Positions 36,492 to 45,799 of a stretch of 64,000 nt of DNA are shown in pieces; within the stretch, counting starts at the first letter, position 1, and the number at the start of each line of letters is the position of its first letter. The DNA is from Anaerosolibacter sp. (GTDB lineage: Bacteria > Bacillota > Clostridia > Peptostreptococcales > Thermotaleaceae). Position numbers and translations under genes: made by a program. Where the stretch lies: assembly GCF_029240175.1 (NCBI RefSeq), contig NZ_JARBTM010000010.1:34754-98753 (forward strand), given 5' to 3'. The notes under the pieces are model-generated. The model made no database searches. It worked only from the letters and a program-made list of their open reading frames with translations, and had not been told where the DNA came from.

Positions 36492-37781
36492 TTACTTTGG
36501 ACGAATCACTGATATTACACATTTATCTGAATCAAAATGTTTTCTAAAACGTTCGCTAACTGTTTCAAAGCTAATCTCTTTTAATATCTCAATATAGTCT
36601 AAAAGACTGATTCCCTTAAAGTAATAGGGTACAAAAGTATTTGCAATAAACTCAATAGAGTTGTAATACCCTAGGTGCTGACCCATTTGCTTTTTTCGTA
36701 TCCGATCAAAATCATCCTGAGATAAACCTTTCTCTTTCATCAGAGCAATATGATCTAATATCTTATTTAATACCTCGTGAGGATTCTTTGATTCTCCTCC
36801 CAGCATCGAATGTCCATAATCAATTTCACCAGTATATTCGTGCTCAAATGAATCATTGATGAGCCCCTCCTCATACAACTTCATAAACAATTCAGAACTC
36901 CTGCCAAACAGCATTTCCAATATGATTCTTGTGGAAATATCCTTAGCAAGCAATTCCCTGCCATGCAGTCCATTGTCAACATCCTTAAAGGCAATATTAA
37001 ACAGTGGCATTGATACTGACAGCTTTTCCTCAATCTCTTTTTTTACGATGGCATCTGGCTCGTTTGGATATATTCTTTGAATCAACGCTTCTTCTTTTTT
37101 CTTACCATTGTTCAGCGTCTTATCAACAAAATCAAACACTTCATCTTTGTCTAATGCACCTACGATAAACACAATCATATTTCGCGGCGTATAGAAGGTA
37201 TTGTAACAGGTATATAGATCATCCTTTGTAATCTTATGAATACTTTCAACTGTACCCGCGATATCTATCTTTACTGGATGTTCATGATACATCGCCTTTA
37301 AGGCGTTAAAAAACACTTTCCAGTTAGGATTGTCCTCATACATTCTAATTTCCTGGGCGATAATACCTTTCTCTTTTTCCACACTCTCATCGGTGAAATA
37401 AGGCTCCCTAACAAAATCCAAAAGAAGCTTTAAGTTTTCATAAAACTTGTCCGTTGAAGAAAATAGATAACATGTAGAAGTAAAATTTGTGTACGCATTA
37501 ACGCTGGAACCTAACTCAGAAAATTTATCAAAAACACTTCCTTCAGGCTGTTCAAAGAGCTTATGCTCTAGGAAGTGGGCAATACCGTCTGGTACACAGA
37601 TTTCCTCTCCCCTCGAAGCAATCTTGAACTTACTATCGTTAGACCCATAATTTGTAGCAAAAACCGCATATTGCTTTGTATATCCCTCTTTTGGCATAAA
37701 GAACACCTTTAAACCATCGGACCGCTCTATAGAATATATGGTTTCATGGAGAAGCTCGCTGCTCGTTGTTTGAATCGTCAT
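36492..37781 (-). CDS. M16-family zinc peptidase, YmfH-like (catalytic subunit)
   Basis: The 429-aa protein has an inverted zinc motif HFLEH (His69, Glu72, His73) and a Glu at position 149, 76 residues later, the spacing of the third zinc ligand in M16 peptidases. It should be catalytically competent. No signal peptide is seen, so it is cytosolic. The gene starts one base after its neighbour 37783-39069, an M16 homologue lacking the zinc site, so the two probably form a mixed dimer, as YmfF/YmfH do in Bacillus. Natural substrates are not known. Confidence 0.92.
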   Translation of the reverse strand: MTIQTTSSELLHETIYSIERSDGLKVFFMPKEGYTKQYAVFATNYGSNDSKFKIASRGEEICVPDGIAHFLEHKLFEQPEGSVFDKFSELGSSVNAYTNFTSTCYLFSSTDKFYENLKLLLDFVREPYFTDESVEKEKGIIAQEIRMYEDNPNWKVFFNALKAMYHEHPVKIDIAGTVESIHKITKDDLYTCYNTFYTPRNMIVFIVGALDKDEVFDFVDKTLNNGKKKEEALIQRIYPNEPDAIVKKEIEEKLSVSMPLFNIAFKDVDNGLHGRELLAKDISTRIILEMLFGRSSELFMKLYEEGLINDSFEHEYTGEIDYGHSMLGGESKNPHEVLNKILDHIALMKEKGLSQDDFDRIRKKQMGQHLGYYNSIEFIANTFVPYYFKGISLLDYIEILKEISFETVSERFRKHFDSDKCVISVIRPK

Positions 37782-37782
37782 G

Positions 37783-39069
37783 CTACCTGCCCTCCTTTTT
37801 GTCTCGAAGAAAATAAATAGTGTCCAATTCGATCTGTTTGCTCGAGGCTATGATGGCTTCCTTTGTTACCTTCCTAACCTTATCTATCATCTCATCAAGA
37901 CTATCTGGATTATTGCTGACAACCTGAGTATAGTAAAAATCTGCCATCATACTTGGCGTATCTGTCATTGAACGCATTGAGGTAATGATTGAATTCTTAG
38001 CGCTTTCAATATCCTCTGTGGTAAACCCTCCATTTTTCATCTCTTCAAGCTGCTTCCCAACCAGTTCCACTGTTTTATCATATTTATCGAATTCAATACC
38101 TGAGCTAATCATCATCAAAGACTTAAATTTTTCAATTCTTGAAAAAATATAATAGCACAAGCTCTCTTTTTCTCTAATATTTCTAAACAGCTTAGAGTTA
38201 GGTCCTCCACCTAAAATATTCGAAAATACTACCAGTGGATGATAAAGTTCGCTTTCAAAGGGTAGGTTTGTTCTATATCCTAAAGTTAATTTCCCTTGAG
38301 AAACGTCCATTTTGTCTTCCACTTTCTTTACATCAGCAGGACTCCTTTGGATTTCTTCTCTTTCAACAAAAAGTTTGTCTCCAGATACGAAGTTTAGATG
38401 CTGCCTAACCATATTCTCGACTGTCGCTTCATCCATATCTCCCACAACAAAAATATCAACTTTCGAAGTGCCAATAATATTTTGATAATGCTCATATAAG
38501 GACTCAGCAGATATTTTTTTCAAGTCCTCAACATTTCCGTATTCATATAAGGAGAATTTTTCATCAGAACACATTTCCTCAATACAACGGTCGAGGGCAT
38601 AACTCATTTTATCATTTATTCTACCTTCTATTCGCTCTTTTAGATTATCTTTTTCTTGTTCCACATATTGAGTATGAAATTTCCCTTCTTGCAAGTGAGG
38701 CTTATGGATAATTTCATTTAAGATAGACAGTCCTTTCTCAAATACCCCCTTCTCTTCTAGATACTTATCATTGGCTAGCTGGAGGGCAAACTGGATAATG
38801 TTTCTTTCTCCCTTTTTAGAAACATCACTACTAAGGGATGCCCCATACAAGTTTTCTAATTCTTTTGAAACAGCCATAGAAGTGGTAAACCGCTCAGTTC
38901 CACGAGGTAATACCATGGTAAGCAATGCATTCTTCGTTACCTCTTCCTTTTCTAGCGGTCTTTGTAGGTATACGCGAATCAAATTGGTTTTGAATTTATC
39001 AGTCTTTATAACATGCAGATGCACGCCCCGCCCTAGCTCAATCGGTGCTAATCGTTTCAGCAATTTCAT
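37783..39069 (-). CDS. M16-family peptidase homologue, YmfF-like (non-catalytic partner)
   Basis: A 428-aa M16 fold protein. The region that should hold HxxEH reads MVLPRGTERFTTSMAVSKELENLYGAS and has no such motif, so zinc binding is not expected. The C-terminal half keeps the M16 pattern (GGGPNSKLFRNIREKESLCYY), which in active/inactive pairs supplies substrate-binding residues. The start is uncertain: ATG at 39069 immediately follows GGAGGG, and a TTG two codons on (39063) is better spaced. It is translationally coupled to the YmfH-like gene. Confidence 0.88.
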   Translation of the reverse strand: MKLLKRLAPIELGRGVHLHVIKTDKFKTNLIRVYLQRPLEKEEVTKNALLTMVLPRGTERFTTSMAVSKELENLYGASLSSDVSKKGERNIIQFALQLANDKYLEEKGVFEKGLSILNEIIHKPHLQEGKFHTQYVEQEKDNLKERIEGRINDKMSYALDRCIEEMCSDEKFSLYEYGNVEDLKKISAESLYEHYQNIIGTSKVDIFVVGDMDEATVENMVRQHLNFVSGDKLFVEREEIQRSPADVKKVEDKMDVSQGKLTLGYRTNLPFESELYHPLVVFSNILGGGPNSKLFRNIREKESLCYYIFSRIEKFKSLMMISSGIEFDKYDKTVELVGKQLEEMKNGGFTTEDIESAKNSIITSMRSMTDTPSMMADFYYTQVVSNNPDSLDEMIDKVRKVTKEAIIASSKQIELDTIYFLRDKKEGR

Positions 39070-39169
39070 CCCTCCACTACTTTTTATCATTTTGTTATAC
39101 ATTCATCGCTATTATTTATTATGGATATAATTTACCATAATATTCATTTTACATTCAAGCAATTCCTCT

Positions 39170-40357
39170 CTATTCTTGAACATTTAACAACCTGATTCTA
39201 CCTTCTAATTCTTCAATGACTAAATCCTCAGTACCCCATCCATCTATGTAATTCATATGGATACCCTGTTGTTGTTCTACTTTTTTTATAAATTTGCGTA
39301 TATAACTTTGATTTTCAATTTTATCCAAAAAATCATGGATAGATGTGAGATAGATCTTTCCCACACCATATAGTCTCAACTGCTGAACAGCTTCATCAAG
39401 ACTTTTTTCTCCTTTTACCACATCTAAGGTGATAACTTTCCTGCTTTCTATCCCCTGCTGCATAAAGTAGGTCTTCACCCGTTCCATGAACAACAGCTCT
39501 TTCCTCATATTTTTTGCCCAATTTTGTGATTGATTGCCTCGAACATCTCCTCCTGCCATTAATATGATACCGATATCACCCATAGTTGTTTCCTGCTCCA
39601 TATCTACAACCCTTCTTACGACCGCCTTTGCTATCTTTTCGCTATCCCAAAGGGAATTCCCATGACGCACCATGGTTTTGCTTCGTATTAAGAAAGGCAT
39701 AATCTTATCATTTCCAGCAGCAATCTCTTCCAGAGATTCCCCAATACTAATTGGTTGAACAATTACCTTGTCGTAACTTTCTTTTAATATAATCTGATCC
39801 ATTATTTCATAGTAATAAGGCCTCGCTTCAGCATAAGAAATATATACATCATAATGGGGTGTTAAAAGTTCTATAAGTTTTTCTTGAATCTGGGCAGCTT
39901 TTTCTTGATATCTGCTTATATGAAGATGTTCATATGCTTTTTTATATTGATATAACTTCAAGGGAATTGTTATTTCTTTAAGTCCAGTTATTTCTTTCCT
40001 ATGTCTATGCAGGGCTGAGGCTACATCATAGGTCGCAGGTTCTCCATCAAATACCAGCAGAACTGCAGTATTCTCATTATTTCTCCTCCCTTGTAACTGT
40101 TCATCCATTTGATTTTTCATGGGCATTGCACCAATACCAAAGTAGGCTAAAAGTATCCCTATAAATATACCTATAATTATCCTCTGATAATAGCGCCAGT
40201 TACCTATGTTTGGGTTTATCATAAGCACATAGGTCCATACACTCATGAATACTATGGCTATTTTCTCATATGTACCTTGAAAAGCTAAATATATGAATAT
40301 AGCCATACCGTACATCAGTGACAATAGAAAATGTTTTAGGGCAACGCCTTTCGTCAT
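39170..40357 (-). CDS. Membrane protein with two- to three-span head and ferrochelatase-like soluble domain; function unknown
   Basis: I do not recognise this 395-aa protein as a named family. The first 90 residues hold three hydrophobic segments. The rest is soluble and starts TAVLLVFDGEPATYDVASAL; it continues with a Tyr-rich HLHISRYQEKAAQIQEKL and YDKVIVQPISIGES. This order loosely resembles class II chelatases (ferrochelatase, CbiK). The catalytic histidine of ferrochelatase (in PHYS) is replaced here by PISI, so chelatase activity is doubtful. Another candidate histidine is VRHGNSLW. GGGAGGG precedes the ATG. The gene follows a YhcN/YlaJ gene and its terminator. Confidence 0.75.
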   Translation of the reverse strand: MTKGVALKHFLLSLMYGMAIFIYLAFQGTYEKIAIVFMSVWTYVLMINPNIGNWRYYQRIIIGIFIGILLAYFGIGAMPMKNQMDEQLQGRRNNENTAVLLVFDGEPATYDVASALHRHRKEITGLKEITIPLKLYQYKKAYEHLHISRYQEKAAQIQEKLIELLTPHYDVYISYAEARPYYYEIMDQIILKESYDKVIVQPISIGESLEEIAAGNDKIMPFLIRSKTMVRHGNSLWDSEKIAKAVVRRVVDMEQETTMGDIGIILMAGGDVRGNQSQNWAKNMRKELLFMERVKTYFMQQGIESRKVITLDVVKGEKSLDEAVQQLRLYGVGKIYLTSIHDFLDKIENQSYIRKFIKKVEQQQGIHMNYIDGWGTEDLVIEELEGRIRLLNVQE

Positions 40358-40399
40358 AGCTAATCCCTCCCATTTTATTCTATTGTTGCATTTACATAA

Positions 40400-40440
40400 A
40401 TATGAAAAAGAATGGAGCCATAAAATAACTCCATTCTTTT
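40400..40440 (-). terminator. Intrinsic terminator of the YhcN/YlaJ gene
   Basis: A 12-bp perfect stem (40406-40417 with 40429-40440) and a T-rich minus-strand tail (TTTTTCATATTT). It begins 2 bp past the stop. Confidence 0.85.
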
Positions 40441-40441
40441 C

Positions 40442-40906
40442 TTACCTTGCTTCTCTCATTTTAGTTAATAAATCTTGTATTTCATCAGCCATCCCTGTTA
40501 TAGAATATCCTTGTGACATATTTTGTGAAACACGGCGGATTCTCTCTACGAGTCCTGAATCAGCAGTTATATATACTCTATCAATCTGAGTATCTACGCT
40601 TTGTACTTTTCTTTCAATATCTTCCCTTAATCCCCTGCTTATATTTTTTGTGTTATTTTGGTTCATTTTTAAACCAATCAGAGCAGTGCCATCCGTTACA
40701 ACAGTGTATGAGTTTTTTACTTCTGTAAACTTGTCAATCTCACTGGTAATACGTTCAGCTCTCACGTTTAAATCATTTACATCTATTCTTCTTTGTGCAA
40801 CACCCTCTTCGTTGTTATACGGTACAGGTCTGCGTGCTGGCTGACATCCAAGGACAAGAAGTCCCACCATCAACAGTGCAAAAATAAATACAATTTTCTT
40901 TTTCAC
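40442..40906 (-). CDS. YhcN/YlaJ-family sporulation lipoprotein
   Basis: A 154-aa precursor with a signal peptide and lipobox LVLGC (Cys21). The mature domain, opening with RRIDVNDLNVRAERITSEIDKF and including SYTVVTDGTALIGLKM, fits the YhcN/YlaJ family of spore-associated lipoproteins. The family occurs in the inner spore membrane; it affects germination or outgrowth in some species. The start is GTG with a full AGGAGGT. It is 22 bp after the 70-aa gene and ends at a strong terminator. Confidence 0.87.
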   Translation of the reverse strand: MKKKIVFIFALLMVGLLVLGCQPARRPVPYNNEEGVAQRRIDVNDLNVRAERITSEIDKFTEVKNSYTVVTDGTALIGLKMNQNNTKNISRGLREDIERKVQSVDTQIDRVYITADSGLVERIRRVSQNMSQGYSITGMADEIQDLLTKMREAR

Positions 40907-40928
40907 GTCTAATACCTCCTAATCCTCA

Positions 40929-41141
40929 TTAATGTATGGCATTAAATATTGCTTTAATCTCTTCTTGCTTGGCATTAGGCAATTTGATTTTTAATTCTCT
41001 AATCATTTCATCATCTATCGTTGGTCTTTCTGTTTCTCCTAAGATTCTGGCACAAACATTTCTGCTAAGATGAGAATCTCTATGATTATCAACATAATAT
41101 AAAATTTCCTTGATTTGTTGTTTTCTATCCAAATTTATCAC
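40929..41141 (-). CDS. Small hypothetical protein, 70 aa
   Basis: An open frame of 70 codons, helical and charged, with no signal peptide, metal motif or membrane span. It opens MINLDRKQQIKEILYYVDN and ends AKQEEIKAIFNAIH. The first codon is GTG; a TTG at 41132 has a better spaced AGGTG and could be the true start. It lies directly upstream of the YhcN-like lipoprotein gene, so it may be co-transcribed. I do not recognise the family. Confidence 0.6.
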   Translation of the reverse strand: MINLDRKQQIKEILYYVDNHRDSHLSRNVCARILGETERPTIDDEMIRELKIKLPNAKQEEIKAIFNAIH

Positions 41142-41224
41142 CTATCCTTTGTCCATTTATAAATAGTATAAGTAGATACAGTTTTAGATATTCTAAATGT
41201 AAGCAAAGATAATTTGTTAATTTG

Positions 41225-41253
41225 TTGAACTAAATCCTTATATCAGTTATAAT
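41225..41253 (+). promoter_or_regulatory. σA-type promoter of ychF
   Basis: Plus-strand TTGAAC (41225-41230), 17-bp spacer, TATAAT (41248-41253). The leader is about 44 nt. Confidence 0.68.
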
Positions 41254-41303
41254 TTGTCTGTATGTAATTAGACCAAAGAAAGTTTTGAAAGGAAGATTGT
41301 TTA

Positions 41304-42398
41304 ATGAAATTAGGTATTGTAGGTTTACCGAATGTTGGCAAAAGCACTCTTTTTAATGCAATCACTAAAGCTGGTGCTGAATCAGCCAACTATCCATTTT
41401 GTACCATCGAACCCAATGTAGGTGTTGTATCAGTTCCTGATAAACGATTAGATGTGCTTCAACAATTGTATGATTCAAAAAAACTTATTCCTACCGCTAT
41501 AGAATTTTACGACATCGCAGGATTGGTTAAGGGTGCTAGCAAAGGGGAGGGTTTAGGTAATAAATTTTTATCTCATATTCGCGAAGTAGCAGCCATCGTC
41601 CATGTAGTAAGATGTTTTGAGGATCAAAATATCGTTCATGTGGAAGGCAGTGTTGGTCCCCTTAGAGATATCGAAACCATTAATCTTGAATTAATATTCT
41701 CAGATCTAGAAGTCATTGAGCGTAGAATCCAGAAAACACAGAAAATGGCCAAATCTGACAAATCTGCTCAAGCAGAATTGAATCTACTTCAATTAATTAA
41801 AGATACTCTTGAAAGTGGAAAATCTGTAAGAACTCTCGACCTTTCTCTGGAAGAACAAGAATTTGTTAAGAGCTTTGGCTTACTTTCTTATAAACCAATT
41901 ATTTATGTGGCAAATGTCTCTGAGGAAGATTTACTTGAGCATGGGGGAGACAATAGCTTGGTTCAACAAGTAAGAGAACATGCACAAATGGAAAATGCTG
42001 AGGTTGTTGTGGTATGTGCAAAGATCGAATCTGAAATCTCAGAACTTGACGATGAAGAAAAACTTGAATTCCTGCAAGAAATTGGCTTAGAAGAATCAGG
42101 ACTTGATTTGCTGATCAAGGCCGGATATAAATTATTGGGACTCATAAGCTTTTTAACAGCGGGCCCTCAAGAAGTAAGAGCATGGACCATTCGTAAAGGT
42201 ACAAAAGCTCCACAAGCAGCAGGAAAAATCCATTCAGATATTGAGAGAGGCTTTATCCGCGCAGAAACCATTGCCTATGACGAACTTGTGACTGCCGGAA
42301 GCATCAGTGCCGCTAAGGATAAAGGTCTCCTCCGCCTAGAAGGCAAGGATTATGAAGTGAAGGATGGAGATGTTATTCTCTTTAGGTTTAACGTATAA
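41304..42398 (+). CDS. ychF: Redox-regulated ATPase YchF (OLA1 family)
   Basis: Universally conserved P-loop protein of the Obg-like subgroup that prefers ATP and binds ribosomes. The 364-aa protein has G1 GLPNVGKST (6-14), DIAGLVKGAS, and NVSE where true GTPases have NKxD, which explains its ATP preference. A coiled-coil insert and a C-terminal TGS domain (FLTAGPQEVRAWTIRKG…) complete the family layout. It is one of only three plus-strand genes in the window and has its own promoter and terminator. AAAGGAAG precedes the ATG. Confidence 0.98.
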   Translation: MKLGIVGLPNVGKSTLFNAITKAGAESANYPFCTIEPNVGVVSVPDKRLDVLQQLYDSKKLIPTAIEFYDIAGLVKGASKGEGLGNKFLSHIREVAAIVHVVRCFEDQNIVHVEGSVGPLRDIETINLELIFSDLEVIERRIQKTQKMAKSDKSAQAELNLLQLIKDTLESGKSVRTLDLSLEEQEFVKSFGLLSYKPIIYVANVSEEDLLEHGGDNSLVQQVREHAQMENAEVVVVCAKIESEISELDDEEKLEFLQEIGLEESGLDLLIKAGYKLLGLISFLTAGPQEVRAWTIRKGTKAPQAAGKIHSDIERGFIRAETIAYDELVTAGSISAAKDKGLLRLEGKDYEVKDGDVILFRFNV

Positions 42399-42429
42399 AA
42401 AAGCAATGGCTTAAAAGCCATTGCTTTTT
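42398..42429. terminator. Bidirectional terminator between ychF and the CAP-domain gene
   Basis: A 15-bp perfect stem (42398-42412 with 42415-42429; AAAAAGCAATGGCTT and complement). A-runs and T-runs on both sides let it end both converging transcripts. Confidence 0.85.
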
Positions 42430-42430
42430 C

Positions 42431-43420
42431 TTATTTTCTTTTACTAATAAACATTTGTGTATATACATATCCATATTTTTCACTTGATCGCACACCGATG
42501 CCGATATGAGTAAAATCGGGACTAAGAATATTCTGTCGATGTCCGCTCGAATTCATTAAAGCTTCATGGGCTTTCTCTACACTAGAGTTACCTGCTAAGT
42601 TTTCTCCAGCGGTTAAATATTCAATACCAAAATTTTTCATCATATCAAATGGACTGCCATAGGTTGGTGAATAATGGCTGAAGTAATTTTTATCCACCAT
42701 ATCCTGAGATTTAATCCCGGCTACCCTTGCTACTTCTAAGTCTACAGTCAGGGCAGATAAACCATTTTTTGTTCTTTCACGGTTAACCAAATCTACCATC
42801 TGCTGCTCTTGACCACTCAATTTATTTGTGGTTTGCGGTGCTGCAGGAGCTGCGCTCTGAGTTCCTTGATTTCTTTGGGTTTGTTGCGGCTGTTGTGCCG
42901 TTTGTCCAGGTTGTTGACCTGTTTGGCGCTGCTGGGGTGCTTGTTCAGGCTGTTGACCTTCTTGAGGTTGCTTTACCTGCTGCGGTGGCTGTACTTTTGG
43001 AGTTTCTTGAGCCTGCCCTTCTTTTACCACTGGAATTGCATTTTCCCCATTTACGCATCCAACTTGATTATTATCAAGCTGAACCACATACCAATCCCCA
43101 ACCTGTCCTAAAACTTTTGTTACATCATCCCTTTTTAAATTTCCAATCGTACCAAAATTATTACCTGCTCCAGCCTTAACATCGGCTGCATCCGCTGTAA
43201 TCCTACAATTTCGCACTTGCCCAACTTCAAATATTGAAGATTGATTCGTCTCCAAAGCTTGTCCGTTTGGATTAGGGTTTTGTTTTGGTGTCTCAGCATT
43301 CTGTTGTTGATTTGTAGATTCTTGCTGAGGTACTGTAGGTCTACGCTGAGGTTCTACAGTAGGAGCACAAGCTGAAAGCACCATGATCATTGCCAAAATT
43401 AAGATCATATTTTTTTTCAT
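42431..43420 (-). CDS. CAP/SCP-domain lipoprotein with SH3b domain (YkwD-like)
   Basis: A 329-aa precursor with a lipobox LSAC (Cys18). After it comes a Pro/Gln-rich linker, an SH3b-like domain (about 70-130: CRITADAADVKAGAGNNFG), a second long Gln/Pro-rich linker (about 140-195) and a CAP domain (about 205-328: MVDLVNRERTKNGLSALT, HYSPTYGSPFDMM, AGENLAG, SSGHRQNILSP). CAP-domain proteins of this kind (YkwD, SafA-neighbours) are found on the outside of spores and cells in Firmicutes; the molecular activity is unknown. A candidate metal site (HxxH-like His pairs) is preserved in the CAP fold. Confidence 0.9.
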   Translation of the reverse strand: MKKNMILILAMIMVLSACAPTVEPQRRPTVPQQESTNQQQNAETPKQNPNPNGQALETNQSSIFEVGQVRNCRITADAADVKAGAGNNFGTIGNLKRDDVTKVLGQVGDWYVVQLDNNQVGCVNGENAIPVVKEGQAQETPKVQPPQQVKQPQEGQQPEQAPQQRQTGQQPGQTAQQPQQTQRNQGTQSAAPAAPQTTNKLSGQEQQMVDLVNRERTKNGLSALTVDLEVARVAGIKSQDMVDKNYFSHYSPTYGSPFDMMKNFGIEYLTAGENLAGNSSVEKAHEALMNSSGHRQNILSPDFTHIGIGVRSSEKYGYVYTQMFISKRK

Positions 43421-43464
43421 TTTTTATCACCTCAATACTATTATTTCCGTTATAGTAACTTTGA

Positions 43465-43593
43465 TTAATTTAAAAGTACATCAAGACTATAGCAAATAAT
43501 AGCATAGATGGTATCATCCTCCAGTTTGAAATTGAGTCCAAAATTGTCCAATCTTTTATCGTAATCGATTAGGTACTTAGAATAATTTTGCAT
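43465..43593 (-). CDS. Possible 42-aa small protein
   Basis: An open frame of 42 codons starts 4 bp after the CapA stop: MQNYSKYLIDYDKRLDNFGL, ending CYSLDVLLN. Its amphipathic, acidic/aromatic make-up is protein-like, and it could be translated by coupling from the CapA gene. The ribosome site (GGATGG) is weak. I know no family. It could be a remnant of a longer gene. Confidence 0.3.
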   Translation of the reverse strand: MQNYSKYLIDYDKRLDNFGLNFKLEDDTIYAIICYSLDVLLN

Positions 43594-43597
43594 CACG

Positions 43598-44953
43598 CTA
43601 ACCATCCGCATATTGAAAACTCCATTTAAAAATTCTGCTCATCAAGTGAAGAGGCTTATAAATGAACAATGATTTAAGTATACTTTTTTCCCCTCTGTGA
43701 ACCGTTACAATTCCTTGTTCATAATCAAAGGATAGCTGCTCATTCTTCTTTATCATCGTAGCAATATTCTTTTGTCCATCGTAATCAAAATCATACTTTA
43801 GAAATCGAGAAACTTTTTCAAGCTTTTCGGCCCGTGTATCTTTATAAGTCAGATTATTTCCACCACTGTCATGAATAGGTATATCCGGCGATGGGTCAGG
43901 TAATTCTCTCTTTATATATTTTACATTCCCTACAACGTCTCCACTCTTGAGCACCCTTGTATTCCATGGTTGAGAAATTGTATTTAACAGTTCAATAACT
44001 TCCTCACTTCCTGCACCTTCAATAGGCGTAGGCTGGCAATGATTTATCTTTACAGGCACAACATAAGAATTAATGATTCCGTCTTGAGTAACCTCTAAAT
44101 TAAAAATCATTGACTTTCTGCTTAATTGACTTGTGGAACTAAACACAAAGTTTCCCAAACTATAGACAATTGGTTTATCCTTATAGAATTCAATGCCCTG
44201 TAACACATGGGGATGATGCCCCATAATTACATCTGCCCCGCTATCAATCATCAGCCTTCCAAGTTTTATCTCATCTTCCTCAGGATATTGGGCCAATTCT
44301 TTTCCCCAATGTACAGATACAATCAAAAAATCCACTTTTTCCCTTGCTTTACCAATTGTTTCGGACACATGTTTTATATAATGATCGTAGGCACTTAAGA
44401 TTCCAGGTCTCTTATCCGTTGCATACCAGCTCACATCATAGATTATCCTTGAAAAAGCCAGTAATCCTACTTTCATCCCTTTCTTTTCCCAAATAATTGG
44501 CTGCATCGCTGCTTCAAGATTTTCCCCGCCGCCAGCATATTTAATTCCGTATACATCTAAATGCTCCAATGTTTGTTTGAATCCTTCTTGTCCATAGTCC
44601 AAAATGTGATTATTTGCAATAGACACACCATCCACCCCAGCATTGACCATACCCTTTAAAGTTTCAGGTTTGGACTGGAATGAATATTGTTTATTTACAT
44701 CTATTTGGCCCCCTGTTCCCACCGAGGTTTCTAAGTTTCCCAGTACAATATCGCTAGCGCCTAAAATCGACGCTACCTTTTCCCATGGATAATCTACACC
44801 ATAGTCCTCTATATATTTACCAACTGTACCATCTAGCAATATATCTCCTAATAAGGATATGCTTACCACATCCCGAGACTGAACTTGTCCATAAACTGTT
44901 TGAGCGAAGCATACTGCAACTATCAAAACAATCAATATTCCCTTTTTAATCAT
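43598..44953 (-). CDS. CapA-family (PGA_cap) metallophosphatase-like exported protein
   Basis: A 451-aa protein with a signal peptide (MIKKGILIVLIVAVCFAQ…) and the full CapA core: LLGDILLDG, GNLETSVG, SIANNHILDYG, VSVHWGKE, GHHPHVLQGIEFY and YSLGNFVF. These supply the two-metal site of calcineurin-like phosphoesterases. Family members take part in poly-γ-glutamate capsule synthesis or export, but capBC partners are not in the window, so the role here is open. About 110 residues follow the core and have no recognised domain. Confidence 0.9.
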   Translation of the reverse strand: MIKKGILIVLIVAVCFAQTVYGQVQSRDVVSISLLGDILLDGTVGKYIEDYGVDYPWEKVASILGASDIVLGNLETSVGTGGQIDVNKQYSFQSKPETLKGMVNAGVDGVSIANNHILDYGQEGFKQTLEHLDVYGIKYAGGGENLEAAMQPIIWEKKGMKVGLLAFSRIIYDVSWYATDKRPGILSAYDHYIKHVSETIGKAREKVDFLIVSVHWGKELAQYPEEDEIKLGRLMIDSGADVIMGHHPHVLQGIEFYKDKPIVYSLGNFVFSSTSQLSRKSMIFNLEVTQDGIINSYVVPVKINHCQPTPIEGAGSEEVIELLNTISQPWNTRVLKSGDVVGNVKYIKRELPDPSPDIPIHDSGGNNLTYKDTRAEKLEKVSRFLKYDFDYDGQKNIATMIKKNEQLSFDYEQGIVTVHRGEKSILKSLFIYKPLHLMSRIFKWSFQYADG

Positions 44954-45082
44954 AAATCCTCACTCCAGTATCATTAAGCTTAACCGCTTTTTGCATATTT
45001 TACGATTCCTATATACTTTTAGGGCTGACGAAATTTTAATATACCATCTATTTCCAGTATAAAACAATGAGGCGATGATGAA

Positions 45083-45112
45083 AAGAAAAAAGAATGGTTT
45101 TCACCATTCTTT
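45083..45112 (-). terminator. Intrinsic terminator of pduL-deoC
   Basis: A 10-bp perfect stem (45089-45098 with 45103-45112) with a TTTTTTCTTTT tail on the minus strand. The deoC stop codon overlaps the stem. Confidence 0.83.
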
Positions 45113-45779
45113 AATAACCATTATTTCCTGTATCCATACCATTTACCACAGCCACAGAAGCGCTTACCCCTAGACGGCTGGCACCTGCTTCAATCATTGC
45201 AATTGCTGTTTCATAATTTCGGATGCCCCCAGAAGCCTTTACCCCTAACCGATCTCCCACAACACTTCTCATGAGCTTCACATCTTCGATGGTTGCTCCA
45301 CCTGTTGAAAACCCAGTCGAGGTTTTTACGAAGTGGGCGCCTGCTTCCATAGACAACTGACATGCCTTAATCTTTTCTTCCTCAGTTAACAAAGATGTCT
45401 CAATGATCACCTTCAAAAGAACATTCTTTTGCAAAGCATCCACAACACTTTTTATATCTTCTTTGACATAATCGTATTCTTTATCCTTTAGTGCACCGAT
45501 GTTGATTACCATATCAATTTCATTTGCACCGTTCTCAATGGCGATTTGGGTTTCATATGCCTTAGCCTTCATGTCCATAGCCCCTAGGGGAAAACCTACA
45601 ACAGCTGTTATCTTTACATCGCTCCCCTGCAATCGTTCCTTGACTAGAGGCACATAGGCAGAATTCACGCATACGGAATAAAATTCATACGCCTTTGCTT
45701 CATCACAGATACGCATCACGTCTGTTTTCAGTGTCTCAGGCTTCAATATGGTATGATCAATGTATTTGGCAATATTCAT
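45111..45779 (-). CDS. deoC: Deoxyribose-phosphate aldolase
   Basis: Splits 2-deoxyribose-5-phosphate into acetaldehyde and glyceraldehyde-3-phosphate. The 222-aa class I aldolase begins [14 protein letters not shown] and has the Schiff-base lysine in [14 protein letters not shown] (Lys152), preceded by the conserved IIETSLL and followed by VKASGGIRN. The gene lies 20 bp after pduL on one transcript. The pairing would let acetaldehyde-derived acetyl-CoA be turned into acetyl phosphate if an acetaldehyde dehydrogenase is present elsewhere. Confidence 0.97.
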   Translation of the reverse strand: MNIAKYIDHTILKPETLKTDVMRICDEAKAYEFYSVCVNSAYVPLVKERLQGSDVKITAVVGFPLGAMDMKAKAYETQIAIENGANEIDMVINIGALKDKEYDYVKEDIKSVVDALQKNVLLKVIIETSLLTEEEKIKACQLSMEAGAHFVKTSTGFSTGGATIEDVKLMRSVVGDRLGVKASGGIRNYETAIAMIEAGASRLGVSASVAVVNGMDTGNNGY

Positions 45780-45799
45780 GGAAATAACCTCCAGCCATA

